The position numbers were made by a program, and so were the translations under genes. Shown in pieces: positions 17,447 to 26,656 of a stretch of 64,000 nt of DNA. Source of the stretch: Phaeospirillum sp. (GTDB lineage Bacteria; Pseudomonadota; Alphaproteobacteria; Rhodospirillales; Magnetospirillaceae); NCBI GenBank assembly GCA_030651575.1, contig JAUSFB010000081.1, positions 1 through 64,000 on the forward strand, written 5' to 3'. The notes beneath the pieces are model-generated. The model was not told where the DNA came from. It saw only the letters and a list, made by a program, of their open reading frames with translations, and ran no database searches. The stretch's first letter is position 1, and each line of letters starts with the position of its first letter.

Positions 17447-19408
17447 ATGAGCGCATCGCAAGCGGCCGTCCCCCAGGGGATGGGCTCCGAATCCCCACTT
17501 GATCCCGAACAGCGGATCGCGGCCGAGGCTTCGGCCGCTTCGGTTCTGGTGCTGGCCGGGCCGGGCACCGGCAAGACCACGACCCTGGTCGGACGCTACC
17601 TGCATTTGTTGGAACGGGGGGACGCGCCGGCCCGGCTGTTCGTTTCGACCTTTACCGCCCGGGCCGCCGAGGAGATGCGCAATCGGATCGCCGCCCGGGT
17701 GAACGGCTTGGAGACCATGGAGGGCGACCGCTTTCGCCGCATGCCGATCGGGACCTTGCACGGCATGGCGGCGCGGCTGCTGTTGAAGTCGCCGCCACCC
17801 GATTGTCCACGCTTTCAGATTTTCGACGACCATGCCAGCAACCGGCTGATCGCGCGGCATCGCCTGTACCTCTCCGACGATGCCCGCAGGCCCATGGACG
17901 TGTTCGGCGCCTATAAGGACCGTCTGATGGACCCGGCGGCGGCGCTGGCCGAGGCCAAGGCCAAGGCCGAGCCCGAATTGGTGGAGGCGGCCGAGAAATA
18001 CGGGCTTTATCAAAGGGCGCTGGCCGCCGAGGGTGGTTTCGACTTCGGCGATCTGATCATGACCCTGGTCCGGGCGCTGGACGCCGATCCGCTCTACCGG
18101 GACCGTATCGCCGGCCTGTTCGACCACCTGCTGATCGACGAGTATCAGGACATCAATCTGGCCCAGGAGCGCATGCTGCGGCTGTTGCGCTCGCAAGGCG
18201 CCCATCTGTGGGCGGTGGGCGACGATGATCAGTGCCTCTACGCCTGGCGGTCGGCCGATCCCGCCTATATTCTCGGATTCGAGACCGCCTGGCCCCAGGC
18301 CGAGCTTTACCGCCTGTCGCGCAACTATCGCTCGACCGCCACCATCGTGCGGGCGGCGGCGGCCCTGATCGGCGGCAATCGGAATCGTCACGTCAAGACC
18401 CAGGTGCCGCACAGCGCCTCGCGATTGGCGGTCACTGTGGCGGGGTTGGCCGACGATCTTGACGAGGCCGCCTACGTGCTGCGGGTGGTCCGGGGACTGG
18501 CCGGGCGCGGCATGCCGTGGCGGGAAATGGCGGTGCTCTATCGGGCCGGGCATGTGGGCTCGCGTATTCAGATCGCCTTGGCCGAGGCGGGGGTGCCGGT
18601 GACGGTGCGCGGGGCCGGCGAGTTTTGGCAACTGACGCCGGTCCGGTTGACCGCCGGCCTGATTCGGTTGTTGCACGATTCCCATGATATGGACGCCAGG
18701 GCCATGCTGGGGCAGGGCAAGCGGGTCGATAAGCTGCTGGATCAGGCACCGGACAAGATCGACATGGATGCCCCCTGGCCGGCGTTGTGCCGCCAAGTCG
18801 GGCGGCTGGTGTCGGCGACGGCGCGGCCGCCGGGGGAAGAGGGGCTGCAATGGCGCGACCTCTGCTTCACCGCCTCCGATCTCGCAGCCGAGTGCGAGGG
18901 AATCGCCGGCTTCATCGGGCTGATGGAAGAGCAGCGGCGCTCGTTGCGCAATGCCGATAGCGGCGGGGACGCCGTGGTGCTGTCCACCATTCACGGCGCC
19001 AAGGGGCTGGAATGGCAGGCGGTGGTGGTTGCCGGCTGCGAGGATGACCTGATGCCCCACGAGGCCTCGGCCGACCTGGAGGAAGAGCGCCGCCTGATGT
19101 ATGTGGCGGCCACCCGGGCGAAGCGTTGGCTGGTGCTGTGCTTTGCCGAGGAGCGGCGAAAGGCGGTGCGGCCCTCGCCCTATATCGCCGAGATGCTGGC
19201 CGGTCTCGACGCTGACCAGATCCGCTTCCATGACGCCGCCACCCAAAGGCGGCTGAAGCCGCCGCCACTCCGGTCCGCTGTCTCCGCCGCCGGTGGCGGG
19301 GCGTCCTCGGCCCGGTCATCCGCGCTTAAGTCTGGGGCGATCAAGGACGGCCTGGACAAAGTCCGGCGTTCCCGCCGGGTCGGGATAGCGATTCGGCACA
19401 AAAAGTAA
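17447..19408 (+). CDS. UvrD/Rep-family ATP-dependent DNA helicase
   Basis: AGPGTGKTTTLVGRYL, LIDEYQDINLAQ, VGDDDQCLYAWRSA, STIHGAKGLEWQAV, VAATRAKRWLVL. Confidence 0.9.
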   Translation: MSASQAAVPQGMGSESPLDPEQRIAAEASAASVLVLAGPGTGKTTTLVGRYLHLLERGDAPARLFVSTFTARAAEEMRNRIAARVNGLETMEGDRFRRMPIGTLHGMAARLLLKSPPPDCPRFQIFDDHASNRLIARHRLYLSDDARRPMDVFGAYKDRLMDPAAALAEAKAKAEPELVEAAEKYGLYQRALAAEGGFDFGDLIMTLVRALDADPLYRDRIAGLFDHLLIDEYQDINLAQERMLRLLRSQGAHLWAVGDDDQCLYAWRSADPAYILGFETAWPQAELYRLSRNYRSTATIVRAAAALIGGNRNRHVKTQVPHSASRLAVTVAGLADDLDEAAYVLRVVRGLAGRGMPWREMAVLYRAGHVGSRIQIALAEAGVPVTVRGAGEFWQLTPVRLTAGLIRLLHDSHDMDARAMLGQGKRVDKLLDQAPDKIDMDAPWPALCRQVGRLVSATARPPGEEGLQWRDLCFTASDLAAECEGIAGFIGLMEEQRRSLRNADSGGDAVVLSTIHGAKGLEWQAVVVAGCEDDLMPHEASADLEEERRLMYVAATRAKRWLVLCFAEERRKAVRPSPYIAEMLAGLDADQIRFHDAATQRRLKPPPLRSAVSAAGGGASSARSSALKSGAIKDGLDKVRRSRRVGIAIRHKK

Positions 19409-19660
19409 CACTTATGGCAATATTGTAACGGGGGATCAGTGTTTGATTTTCCCATGTGAAAAAGGCATCCTGCGAAGCGCTGTCCAAGGTCAGGGGGGGA
19501 GGGGAGCTAAATCCGCCCAAGTCTTGGATCAATGACGCGGCCACGAAGCCGGGGAATGGTTGTTTTTTGTTGCGGTGCAGCAAGAGATGGCGTGACTGTC
19601 GCCGGCCAGTGTTTGCTGAACGGCGGCTGCATCTGAAATTCTGATGTTCAAGGCGGGCAA

Positions 19661-22558
19661 ATGGGCGACACGACGATGATCAGAGGCGAGACCGACCTGC
19701 AGGATGCGGGAGGGGCGCCGGTTCTCGGGGGGGAAGGCAAGGATCATCACACGTCGCCGCCGCTGGCGGTTCTGCGGCCCGACCCACCGCCCGCGCGACA
19801 GCCAGCCGCTTCGTCGGATGGGCGCACCCTTCGGCTGACCGGGGTCGTATTCTCGGTGTTGTGGATCGGCCTGTGCGGATATTACGCCAATACCTCCATC
19901 GGCTGGAGCAATCTGGTCTTCATGCAGCCGCAGGAAATCGGCGGGATCGCCGGGGCCGCCTTCGTGCCGCTGGCCTTTCTGTGGCTGGTGGTCGCCTATC
20001 TTGATCGCGGCCAGGAGCTGCGCTCGGTTTCGAACGAGATCCGCCTGCAACTGTCGCGCCTGACCTACCCCGCCGAAGGGGCCGAGGCCCGCGTCTCCGC
20101 CATCGCCGATTCGTTGCGCGCCCAGGCCCGGGATCTGGTCCAGGCCTCCAACGAGGCGACCGCCAAGGGCGAGGGCATCCGCGACATGCTGGCCAAGCAG
20201 GTCGAGGCCATGACCAATGTCGTGGGCCGCGTCAATGGCGAGGCTCAGTCCGCTGTCGAGGCGTTGCGCAAGGAAGTCGAGGGGCTGACCCAGGCCACCG
20301 AGACCGCCACCTCGCGGGCTCGTGAGGTCGAGCATCTGCTGCGCCTCCAGACACAGGACCTCAATACGGTCACGGAGACGTCGGCCACCCGCATCCGCGA
20401 GTTCGGCGAGTTGCTGCGCGGCCAGATCGAGTCCATCGACGCCACCTCGGCCCGTGCCGCCTCGCGCGCCGATACCGTGGCCGAGCAGGTTCGTACCCAG
20501 GCCGAGGTGCTGGATCGCACCTCCCAGGCCGCCGTCGCCCGCGCCGAGCAGGTGGTGGCGATGTTCGAGCGCCAGACCAACCAGTTGGGCAGCTCCGCCG
20601 AGCAGGCCACCAACCGGACCGAGGTTGTCGCCACCGCCCTGGCCGAGCGCGTCGATGCGCTGGAGGCCCTGTTCAATCGTCAGAACACCGATCTGGATCA
20701 GGCCGCCGAGCGGTTGGCCGAGCAGACCAGCCGGATCTCGGGCTCGCTGCAACAGCAGGCGACCGGCCTCGACCAGATCACCGAGCGCGTGCTGTCACGC
20801 GTCAAGATCGTCGAGGAGGCGCTGGGGGTCCAGTCGCGTGAGCTGGTCTCCGCCTCGGATCAGGCCATGGGCCGTTTCCGCGAGATCGAGGACGTGCTGG
20901 CCCGCCATACCGACAATCTGCGCACTGCCGCCGACGATGCGTCCAGCCAGATGGGCGCGGTGGGCGAGGTCTTCGTCCAGCGTCGCGACGATGTGGATTC
21001 CGCCGTCGAGCGCGCCATGGCCCGCGTCCGCGAAGTGGGCGAGGGCTTCCAGGCCCAGGCCCGTTCGCTGTCCGCCGCCACCGACCAGATGACGGCGCGT
21101 GGCCGCGAAGTGTCCGAAACCCTGCGCGTCCATATCGATGACCTTAACAAGGGGGCCGAGCGCGCCGCCGCCCAGGCCGAGGCCATCCGCCAGTCGCTGC
21201 GCAAGCAGGCCGACGAACTGGCCGACGCCGCCAATGTGGTGTCGACCCAGTCCAAGCTGTCGGAAGCCTCGCTCAATCAGCAGTCGCGCCACCTGATCGC
21301 CACCTCAGACCAGGTGATGGGCAAGGTCAAGACTATCGCCGACACCCTGCGCCAGAGCACCAACGACCTGATCGCCATGTCCAGCCGTGTCGGCGTCGAG
21401 CTGGAAGCGGTGGGCGAGTCCTTGCGTCAGCGCACCACCGATGTGGGCACCGCCGCCACCCGCGCCATCGCAGAGACCGGCGGGGTTTCCGAGATTTTGG
21501 AAAAGCGGTCCGAGCAGCTCACTCATCTGTCCGAGCAGTTGGGGGCGCGAGTTCGCGCCGCCACCGAGGTGCTGCGCAAGCAGACCGAGCAGGTCGTGGT
21601 CTCCGCCGATCAGGCCGAGGCTTCGGTCGGCGCGGTGGGCGAGTCCTTGCGGGTTCAGGCCCAGGCGCTGACCCGCGTCGCCGACGACTCCACCGATGTG
21701 CTCAGGGCCTTTGGCGCCGCCGTTCAGCAAAACGCCGTCGAGTTGGGCGAGGCCGCCCAGCAGGTCTTCGCCCAGTCCCAGACGGCCGGCGATTCGCTGC
21801 GGACCATCAGCCGCGATTTCGAGGAAACGTCGAACAAGACCGCCGCCCAGGTCACCGCCGCCGGCGACATGCTGCGGACCGGTATCCGCGAGCTGACCGC
21901 CTCGTCCGAGCGCATTACCGCCCAGGTTCGCGCCGCCGGCGACGGCCTGCGTCGCCATGCCACCGAGTTGCAGGACTCCACCGAACGGACCTCCGCCAAG
22001 CTGGAAGCCGCATTCGAGATGGTGCGGGCCAAATCCAACGATCTCGGCATCACCGGCGACCGTCTGGCCCAGCAGGCCGAGGGCTTTGCCAGCAGCTTCG
22101 CGCGTCAGGTGGACGAGCTGGTCAACGCCTCCAAGCTGGCCGAGATCCGCACCCACCAGATGGAGGAAAAGCGGGCGCAGGCCTCGGTCGAGCATTTCCT
22201 TCAGAATGCCGCCTTCATTGTCGAAAAGCTGCAATCGCTGTCGGTGGATATCGGGCGCATCTTCAACGCCAATATCGACGAGAAGGCGTGGCGCGATTTC
22301 CATGCCGGCGATCAGAGCATCTTCGTGCGTAAGATTCTCAAAAATCTGGACAAGCACCAGATGGCGTCCATCAAGAACAAGTTCGAGGATGACGGCGATT
22401 TCCGCGAATACGTCACCCGCTATCTGGCCGAGTTCGAGTCCCTGCTGAGTCAGGCCCGCAATTCCGACCACATGGACGTGCTGACCGGCACCTTCACCTC
22501 GTCCGAGGTGGGCAAGCTCTATCTGGTTCTGGCCCGCTCGCTGGGCCGCCTGGAATAG
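19661..22558 (+). CDS. Membrane-anchored coiled-coil protein with about 25-aa repeats (apolipoprotein/TipN-like architecture)
   Basis: Two N-terminal TM stretches (VVFSVLWIGLCGYY; IAGAAFVPLAFLWLVVAYL) then repeats such as RAAGDGLRRHATELQDSTERTSAKL. Confidence 0.8.
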   Translation: MGDTTMIRGETDLQDAGGAPVLGGEGKDHHTSPPLAVLRPDPPPARQPAASSDGRTLRLTGVVFSVLWIGLCGYYANTSIGWSNLVFMQPQEIGGIAGAAFVPLAFLWLVVAYLDRGQELRSVSNEIRLQLSRLTYPAEGAEARVSAIADSLRAQARDLVQASNEATAKGEGIRDMLAKQVEAMTNVVGRVNGEAQSAVEALRKEVEGLTQATETATSRAREVEHLLRLQTQDLNTVTETSATRIREFGELLRGQIESIDATSARAASRADTVAEQVRTQAEVLDRTSQAAVARAEQVVAMFERQTNQLGSSAEQATNRTEVVATALAERVDALEALFNRQNTDLDQAAERLAEQTSRISGSLQQQATGLDQITERVLSRVKIVEEALGVQSRELVSASDQAMGRFREIEDVLARHTDNLRTAADDASSQMGAVGEVFVQRRDDVDSAVERAMARVREVGEGFQAQARSLSAATDQMTARGREVSETLRVHIDDLNKGAERAAAQAEAIRQSLRKQADELADAANVVSTQSKLSEASLNQQSRHLIATSDQVMGKVKTIADTLRQSTNDLIAMSSRVGVELEAVGESLRQRTTDVGTAATRAIAETGGVSEILEKRSEQLTHLSEQLGARVRAATEVLRKQTEQVVVSADQAEASVGAVGESLRVQAQALTRVADDSTDVLRAFGAAVQQNAVELGEAAQQVFAQSQTAGDSLRTISRDFEETSNKTAAQVTAAGDMLRTGIRELTASSERITAQVRAAGDGLRRHATELQDSTERTSAKLEAAFEMVRAKSNDLGITGDRLAQQAEGFASSFARQVDELVNASKLAEIRTHQMEEKRAQASVEHFLQNAAFIVEKLQSLSVDIGRIFNANIDEKAWRDFHAGDQSIFVRKILKNLDKHQMASIKNKFEDDGDFREYVTRYLAEFESLLSQARNSDHMDVLTGTFTSSEVGKLYLVLARSLGRLE

Positions 22559-22576
22559 GGTTCGATGTGTTTACCG

Positions 22577-22614
22577 AAGCGGCGCCGGATGCGAGTCCGG
22601 CGCCGCTTTTGTTT
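22577..22614 (+). terminator. Rho-independent terminator
   Basis: AAGCGGCGCCGGA-TGCGAG-TCCGGCGCCGCTT followed by TTGTTT. Confidence 0.9.
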
Positions 22615-22662
22615 AAGGCAAAAGGAATGCCGCAGGGCTCTGCCCGCAAATCCTTAATTCTT

Positions 22663-23064
22663 TCAACCCAGCGCCGCCCGCAGCCCGGCCACCTGGCGGT
22701 CCAGGGCCTCGGGGGAGTAGGGGGCGGTGGGAACCGCCCCCCAGACCGGCTTGGGCCATGCGGCGTCGGTGGTAAAGCGGGCGATCACATGGACATGCAA
22801 CTGCGGCACCACGTTGCCCAGGGCCGCCACATTGATCCGGTCGGGGGCGACCAGGGCGCGCAGCCGGGTCGAGGCCTGGGCGATCTCGGTCATCAAGACG
22901 GTTTGATCCGGGGCGGTCAGGTCGGTGATTTCCGAGACTCCTTCCCGCCGCGGCACCAGGATCAGCCAGGGATAGGTGGCATCGTTCATCAGCAGCACCC
23001 GGCAGAGCGGCCAGTCGGCCAGAATCACCGTATCGGCGGTCAGGCGGGGGTGAAGGGAAAACAT
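22663..23064 (-). CDS. HIT family protein
   Basis: QLHVHVIAR HIT motif. Confidence 0.88.
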   Translation of the reverse strand: MFSLHPRLTADTVILADWPLCRVLLMNDATYPWLILVPRREGVSEITDLTAPDQTVLMTEIAQASTRLRALVAPDRINVAALGNVVPQLHVHVIARFTTDAAWPKPVWGAVPTAPYSPEALDRQVAGLRAALG

Positions 23065-23140
23065 GCGTGATTACTCCTCATTGCGCCGGTCCCTGAATTC
23101 GCGGTATCAGGAAGCTGAATTTTCGTAAGGTAATGGCCTG

Positions 23141-24310
23141 ATGCGTCGTAACCCCTCAAATCCGCTCAGTCGCCTGTTTTCCGGTGTGGCGGTAACGCTG
23201 CTGTGCACGCTGATTGCGCTGGCCATCGTCGAATACGCGTCCGGTCTGGCGTTGAAGGTGATCCGCGACAAACGGCCCTCCTTCTCCGTCGCCTATACCC
23301 CCGACGATATCCGCAAGCTTTACGACACCGAGGACCCGACGCGCTATAACGAGATTCTGTCGGAAAGCTGGCGGCAGTCGGATACCATCTACAGCCCGTT
23401 TGTCGAGTATCGGATGACGCCCTATAAGGGCAAGCATTTCACCATCTCCGAGGACGGCTATCGGTCCAACGGGGGCGAGCCGCAAGACGTGGCTTCGACC
23501 CGGCCCAAGGTTTTCATCTATGGCGGCTCCACCGCCATGGGAATCGGGGTCGCCGATGACGAGACCATCCCCGCCTATGTGGAAAAGGCGCTCCACGCCG
23601 CCGGTCGGGCCGATATTCAGGTGTTCAATTTCGGTGTGGTGTCCTACTTCTCGACCCAGGAGCGCATCGCGCTGGAACGCCACCTGACCGCCGGGGTCAA
23701 GCCGGATGTGGCGGTGTTCATCGATGGCGTCAACGATTTTTACTACTGCACAATTCCGGATGTCAGCGCCTGGAACGAGCGTCTGACCCAGCTGACGCGG
23801 GCGCGGTCGCGCATGCCGCTGGCTTTGGAGCTGTCGCACCGCTCCAATGTGGTCCAACTGGCCCGCCACCTCGGCGGCGACAAATCGGTGGCGGTGCGCG
23901 AGTGGGGCAGCTTCTGCGAGACCGGGGCCGATGTGGACAAGGTGGTGCGGCGGCTTGACACCAACCGGCGCATGATCGATGCCACCGCCGACCGCATGGG
24001 GTTTAAGGCGCTGTTCGTGCAGCAGCCGGTTCCCACCTATGCCTATGACAATCGCAAGCGTCCCTTTCCGGTCAAGGAGGAGATGCTGGGCTACCATATG
24101 AACTCGGCGCGCGGTTATCCCAAGATGGCGCAGATGCGGGCCGAGGGCAAATTGTGGGAGCGTGGGCTGCTGTGGCTGGCGGAGTTGGAGCCTGCCGATG
24201 GCGGCAATGCCTATATCGACACCATCCACTACTCGCCACGCTTCAACAAGGCCATCGGCGACAGCATCGCGGCGGCGATTCTGGAGGGGGGAGTCCCCTC
24301 CTCGCCCTGA
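23141..24310 (+). CDS. Membrane-anchored SGNH/GDSL-like hydrolase
   Basis: VFIYGGSTAMGIGVADDETIPAYV; GVNDFYY; IHYSPRFNKAIGDSIA. Confidence 0.7.
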   Translation: MRRNPSNPLSRLFSGVAVTLLCTLIALAIVEYASGLALKVIRDKRPSFSVAYTPDDIRKLYDTEDPTRYNEILSESWRQSDTIYSPFVEYRMTPYKGKHFTISEDGYRSNGGEPQDVASTRPKVFIYGGSTAMGIGVADDETIPAYVEKALHAAGRADIQVFNFGVVSYFSTQERIALERHLTAGVKPDVAVFIDGVNDFYYCTIPDVSAWNERLTQLTRARSRMPLALELSHRSNVVQLARHLGGDKSVAVREWGSFCETGADVDKVVRRLDTNRRMIDATADRMGFKALFVQQPVPTYAYDNRKRPFPVKEEMLGYHMNSARGYPKMAQMRAEGKLWERGLLWLAELEPADGGNAYIDTIHYSPRFNKAIGDSIAAAILEGGVPSSP

Positions 24311-24442
24311 TTTTTTCAATGCTGCATCGGTGGTCTGCGTTTCCTTGGGTTGCGCCGCCGGTGCTCCATGGCCAGAATGAGGCCAACGACGGGGCGCGAT
24401 TATCCGCCTTCCACCGTCGATCAATGGGATTGGGGAGGGCGT

Positions 24443-26197
24443 ATGGTTTCGGCGAAGTCCGGTAAGGCCATGGCAGACAATACGGCCGGCGCGTCGTTTC
24501 CTTGGGACGAGACGCTGGCGGAGCTCAGCGGGCCTGCGGACGGCGCCCTCAACATCGCGTCCGCCTGCGCCGACCGGCATGTGACCGCCGGCCGTGGCGG
24601 GAATGTCGCCGTGCGCTGGCTGGGCCGCCGTCAGGAACGGCGCGACATCACCTATCTGCAATTGTCCGACCTGTCGGGCCGCGCCGCCGCCGTCTTGACC
24701 AGCCTGGGGGTCTCTCCCGGCGATACGGTCGCGGTGCTGCTGGACCGCGTGCCCGAGCTTTACGCCGCCGCCCTGGGAATTTGGAAGGCCGGCGGGGTGT
24801 ACTGCCCCTTGTTCGCCGCCTTTGGCCCCGGCCCGATCAAGGCCCGGCTGGAGATTGGAAAAGCCCGCGTCCTGATCGCCTCGGAAGAGCTTTATGCCCG
24901 CAAGCTGGAGGCCAGCCGCGGCGCGCTGCCCCAGCTCGAACATGTCTTGCTGGTGAGCGAGGATGGCGGCCTGTCCCGCCCGCATGACGGCTGTTCCGAT
25001 TTCCGCGCCCTGCTGGCGGCGACGCCGGCCATGGAGCCGGTAGCGACCACCGCCGATTCGCCCGCCTTCCTGCACTTCACCAGCGGCACCACCGGCACCC
25101 CCAAGGGAGCCTTGCACCCCCATCGCGCCGTGCTGGCCCATCTGGTGACGGCGCAGACCGTTTTCGGCCTGGGCGAGGGCGATATCTTCTGGTGCACCGC
25201 CGATCCGGGCTGGGTCACCAGCACCGCCTATGGCGTGATCGCCCCCCTGGTGGCCGGCGCCACCGTCCTGGTGGACGAGGCCGATGTGGAGCCGCGCCGG
25301 TGGTACGGCATCTTGCATGACGAGAAGGTGACCGCCTGGTACACCACGCCGACCTCGATCCGCACCATGATGCGGTTCGGCGCGGCCTTGGCCCGGTCCT
25401 ATCGCGAGAATTCGTTGCGGGTGGTCGCCAGCGTCGGCGAACCGCTGAACGGCGAGGCGGTGTCCTGGGGACAAAAGGCCCTTGGCGTGCCGTTCCTCGA
25501 CACCTGGTGGCAGACCGAGACCGGCGCCATCGTCATCGCCAACGCTCCGGGCCAGGGCCGGCGGCCCGGCAGCATGGGCAAGGCCTTGCCCGGCGTCGAG
25601 ACGGCGGTGATGCGTTGCGACGGTGGGGTCGCCAGACAGGTCGAGACTCCCGATATGGTGGGGGAATTGGCGCTTCGGCTGAACTGGCCGTCGCTATTCT
25701 CCAATTATCTGGGGGGTGACGGCCGGTCGGGCGCCTGCTTCCGCGACGGGTGGTACTTCACCGGCGATCTGGTGAAGCAGGACGCCGACGGCTTTTTCTG
25801 GTTTATCGGCCGGGCCGACGACATGATCAAGTGCGGCGGATTGCAGATCGGCCCGTTCGAGGTCGAGGGCATGCTGATGGACCACCCCGCCGTCGCCGAG
25901 GTCGGCGTGGTGGGCAAGCCCGACCTGCTGCTGCGCGAAGTGCCGGTCGCCTTCGCTTCGCTTAATCCCGGCTTCGAGGCGGGGGACGCCCTGCGGGCCG
26001 AACTGCTGTCCTTCGCGCGCCAGGAACTGGGCGTCGCCATGGCTCCGCGCGAGATTACGTTCATCGCCGAGCTGCCCAAGACCAATACCGGCAAGATCCT
26101 GCGGCGCGTCCTGAAGGCCAAGGCGGTGGGCGAGCCGGAGGGAATGGACCTGTTACCAAGCCTGCCGGCCTGCCCCGGCCGCTTCGACGACGAGTAG
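24443..26197 (+). CDS. AMP-forming acyl-CoA/acetyl-CoA synthetase
   Basis: LHFTSGTTGTPKGALH, DTWWQTETGAIVI, YFTGDLVKQD, GRADDMIKCGG, PKTNTGKILRRVL. Confidence 0.88.
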   Translation: MVSAKSGKAMADNTAGASFPWDETLAELSGPADGALNIASACADRHVTAGRGGNVAVRWLGRRQERRDITYLQLSDLSGRAAAVLTSLGVSPGDTVAVLLDRVPELYAAALGIWKAGGVYCPLFAAFGPGPIKARLEIGKARVLIASEELYARKLEASRGALPQLEHVLLVSEDGGLSRPHDGCSDFRALLAATPAMEPVATTADSPAFLHFTSGTTGTPKGALHPHRAVLAHLVTAQTVFGLGEGDIFWCTADPGWVTSTAYGVIAPLVAGATVLVDEADVEPRRWYGILHDEKVTAWYTTPTSIRTMMRFGAALARSYRENSLRVVASVGEPLNGEAVSWGQKALGVPFLDTWWQTETGAIVIANAPGQGRRPGSMGKALPGVETAVMRCDGGVARQVETPDMVGELALRLNWPSLFSNYLGGDGRSGACFRDGWYFTGDLVKQDADGFFWFIGRADDMIKCGGLQIGPFEVEGMLMDHPAVAEVGVVGKPDLLLREVPVAFASLNPGFEAGDALRAELLSFARQELGVAMAPREITFIAELPKTNTGKILRRVLKAKAVGEPEGMDLLPSLPACPGRFDDE

Positions 26198-26221
26198 TTC
26201 CAGAGAGTTTTCCGAATGCCG

Positions 26222-26260
26222 GACGGCGGGCCTCGGGCAGAGGCCCGCCGTCGTCGTTTT
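26222..26260. terminator. Hairpin terminator between convergent genes
   Basis: GACGGCGGGCCTC-GGGCA-GAGGCCCGCCGTC followed by GTCGTTTT. Confidence 0.8.
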
Positions 26261-26267
26261 GGCTTGC

Positions 26268-26474
26268 CTATCCGCGCTTGCCGCAGGGGCATCCGCCGGA
26301 ACAGCCGCATCCGGTCTTGGATTCGTCCACCATCTCGCGCACGGTCGAGATGCATTTGCCGCAGCGCGGCTTGGCGTCGAATTGGCGGAAGACCTGGGAC
26401 GGGTTACCGGCCCCCTCGGTAATGGCGGCGCGGACCTGACGATCGGTGAAGCCATGGCAGAGGCACACATACAT
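26268..26474 (-). CDS. bfd: Bacterioferritin-associated ferredoxin
   Basis: MYVCLCHGFTDRQV...CGKC [2Fe-2S] motif. Confidence 0.88.
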   Translation of the reverse strand: MYVCLCHGFTDRQVRAAITEGAGNPSQVFRQFDAKPRCGKCISTVREMVDESKTGCGCSGGCPCGKRG

Positions 26475-26509
26475 GGCGAGGGTCTCCGAGGGGCGGTTGC
26501 CATCAATAT

Positions 26510-26528
26510 GATTATGATAATGATTCTC
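26510..26528 (-). promoter_or_regulatory. Putative Fur box upstream of bfd
   Basis: GATTATGATAATGATTCTC versus consensus GATAATGATAATCATTATC. Confidence 0.65.
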
Positions 26529-26656
26529 ACGGAAGATGCCAGCGCATATTTTGGAGGCTGGATGGCCTATTTATCTAATAGTCTGGTGGTGTTGTGGACT
26601 TTGGTATAATATCCGGATGTCGAGTGGAGTCGCGGCGAAAGATAGGGGGCTGGGAG

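Noticed and set aside
17447-19408. UvrD/Rep-like helicase as part of a defence system
   Set aside because: Motifs fit an ordinary UvrD/Rep-type helicase and no nuclease or partner gene is adjacent.
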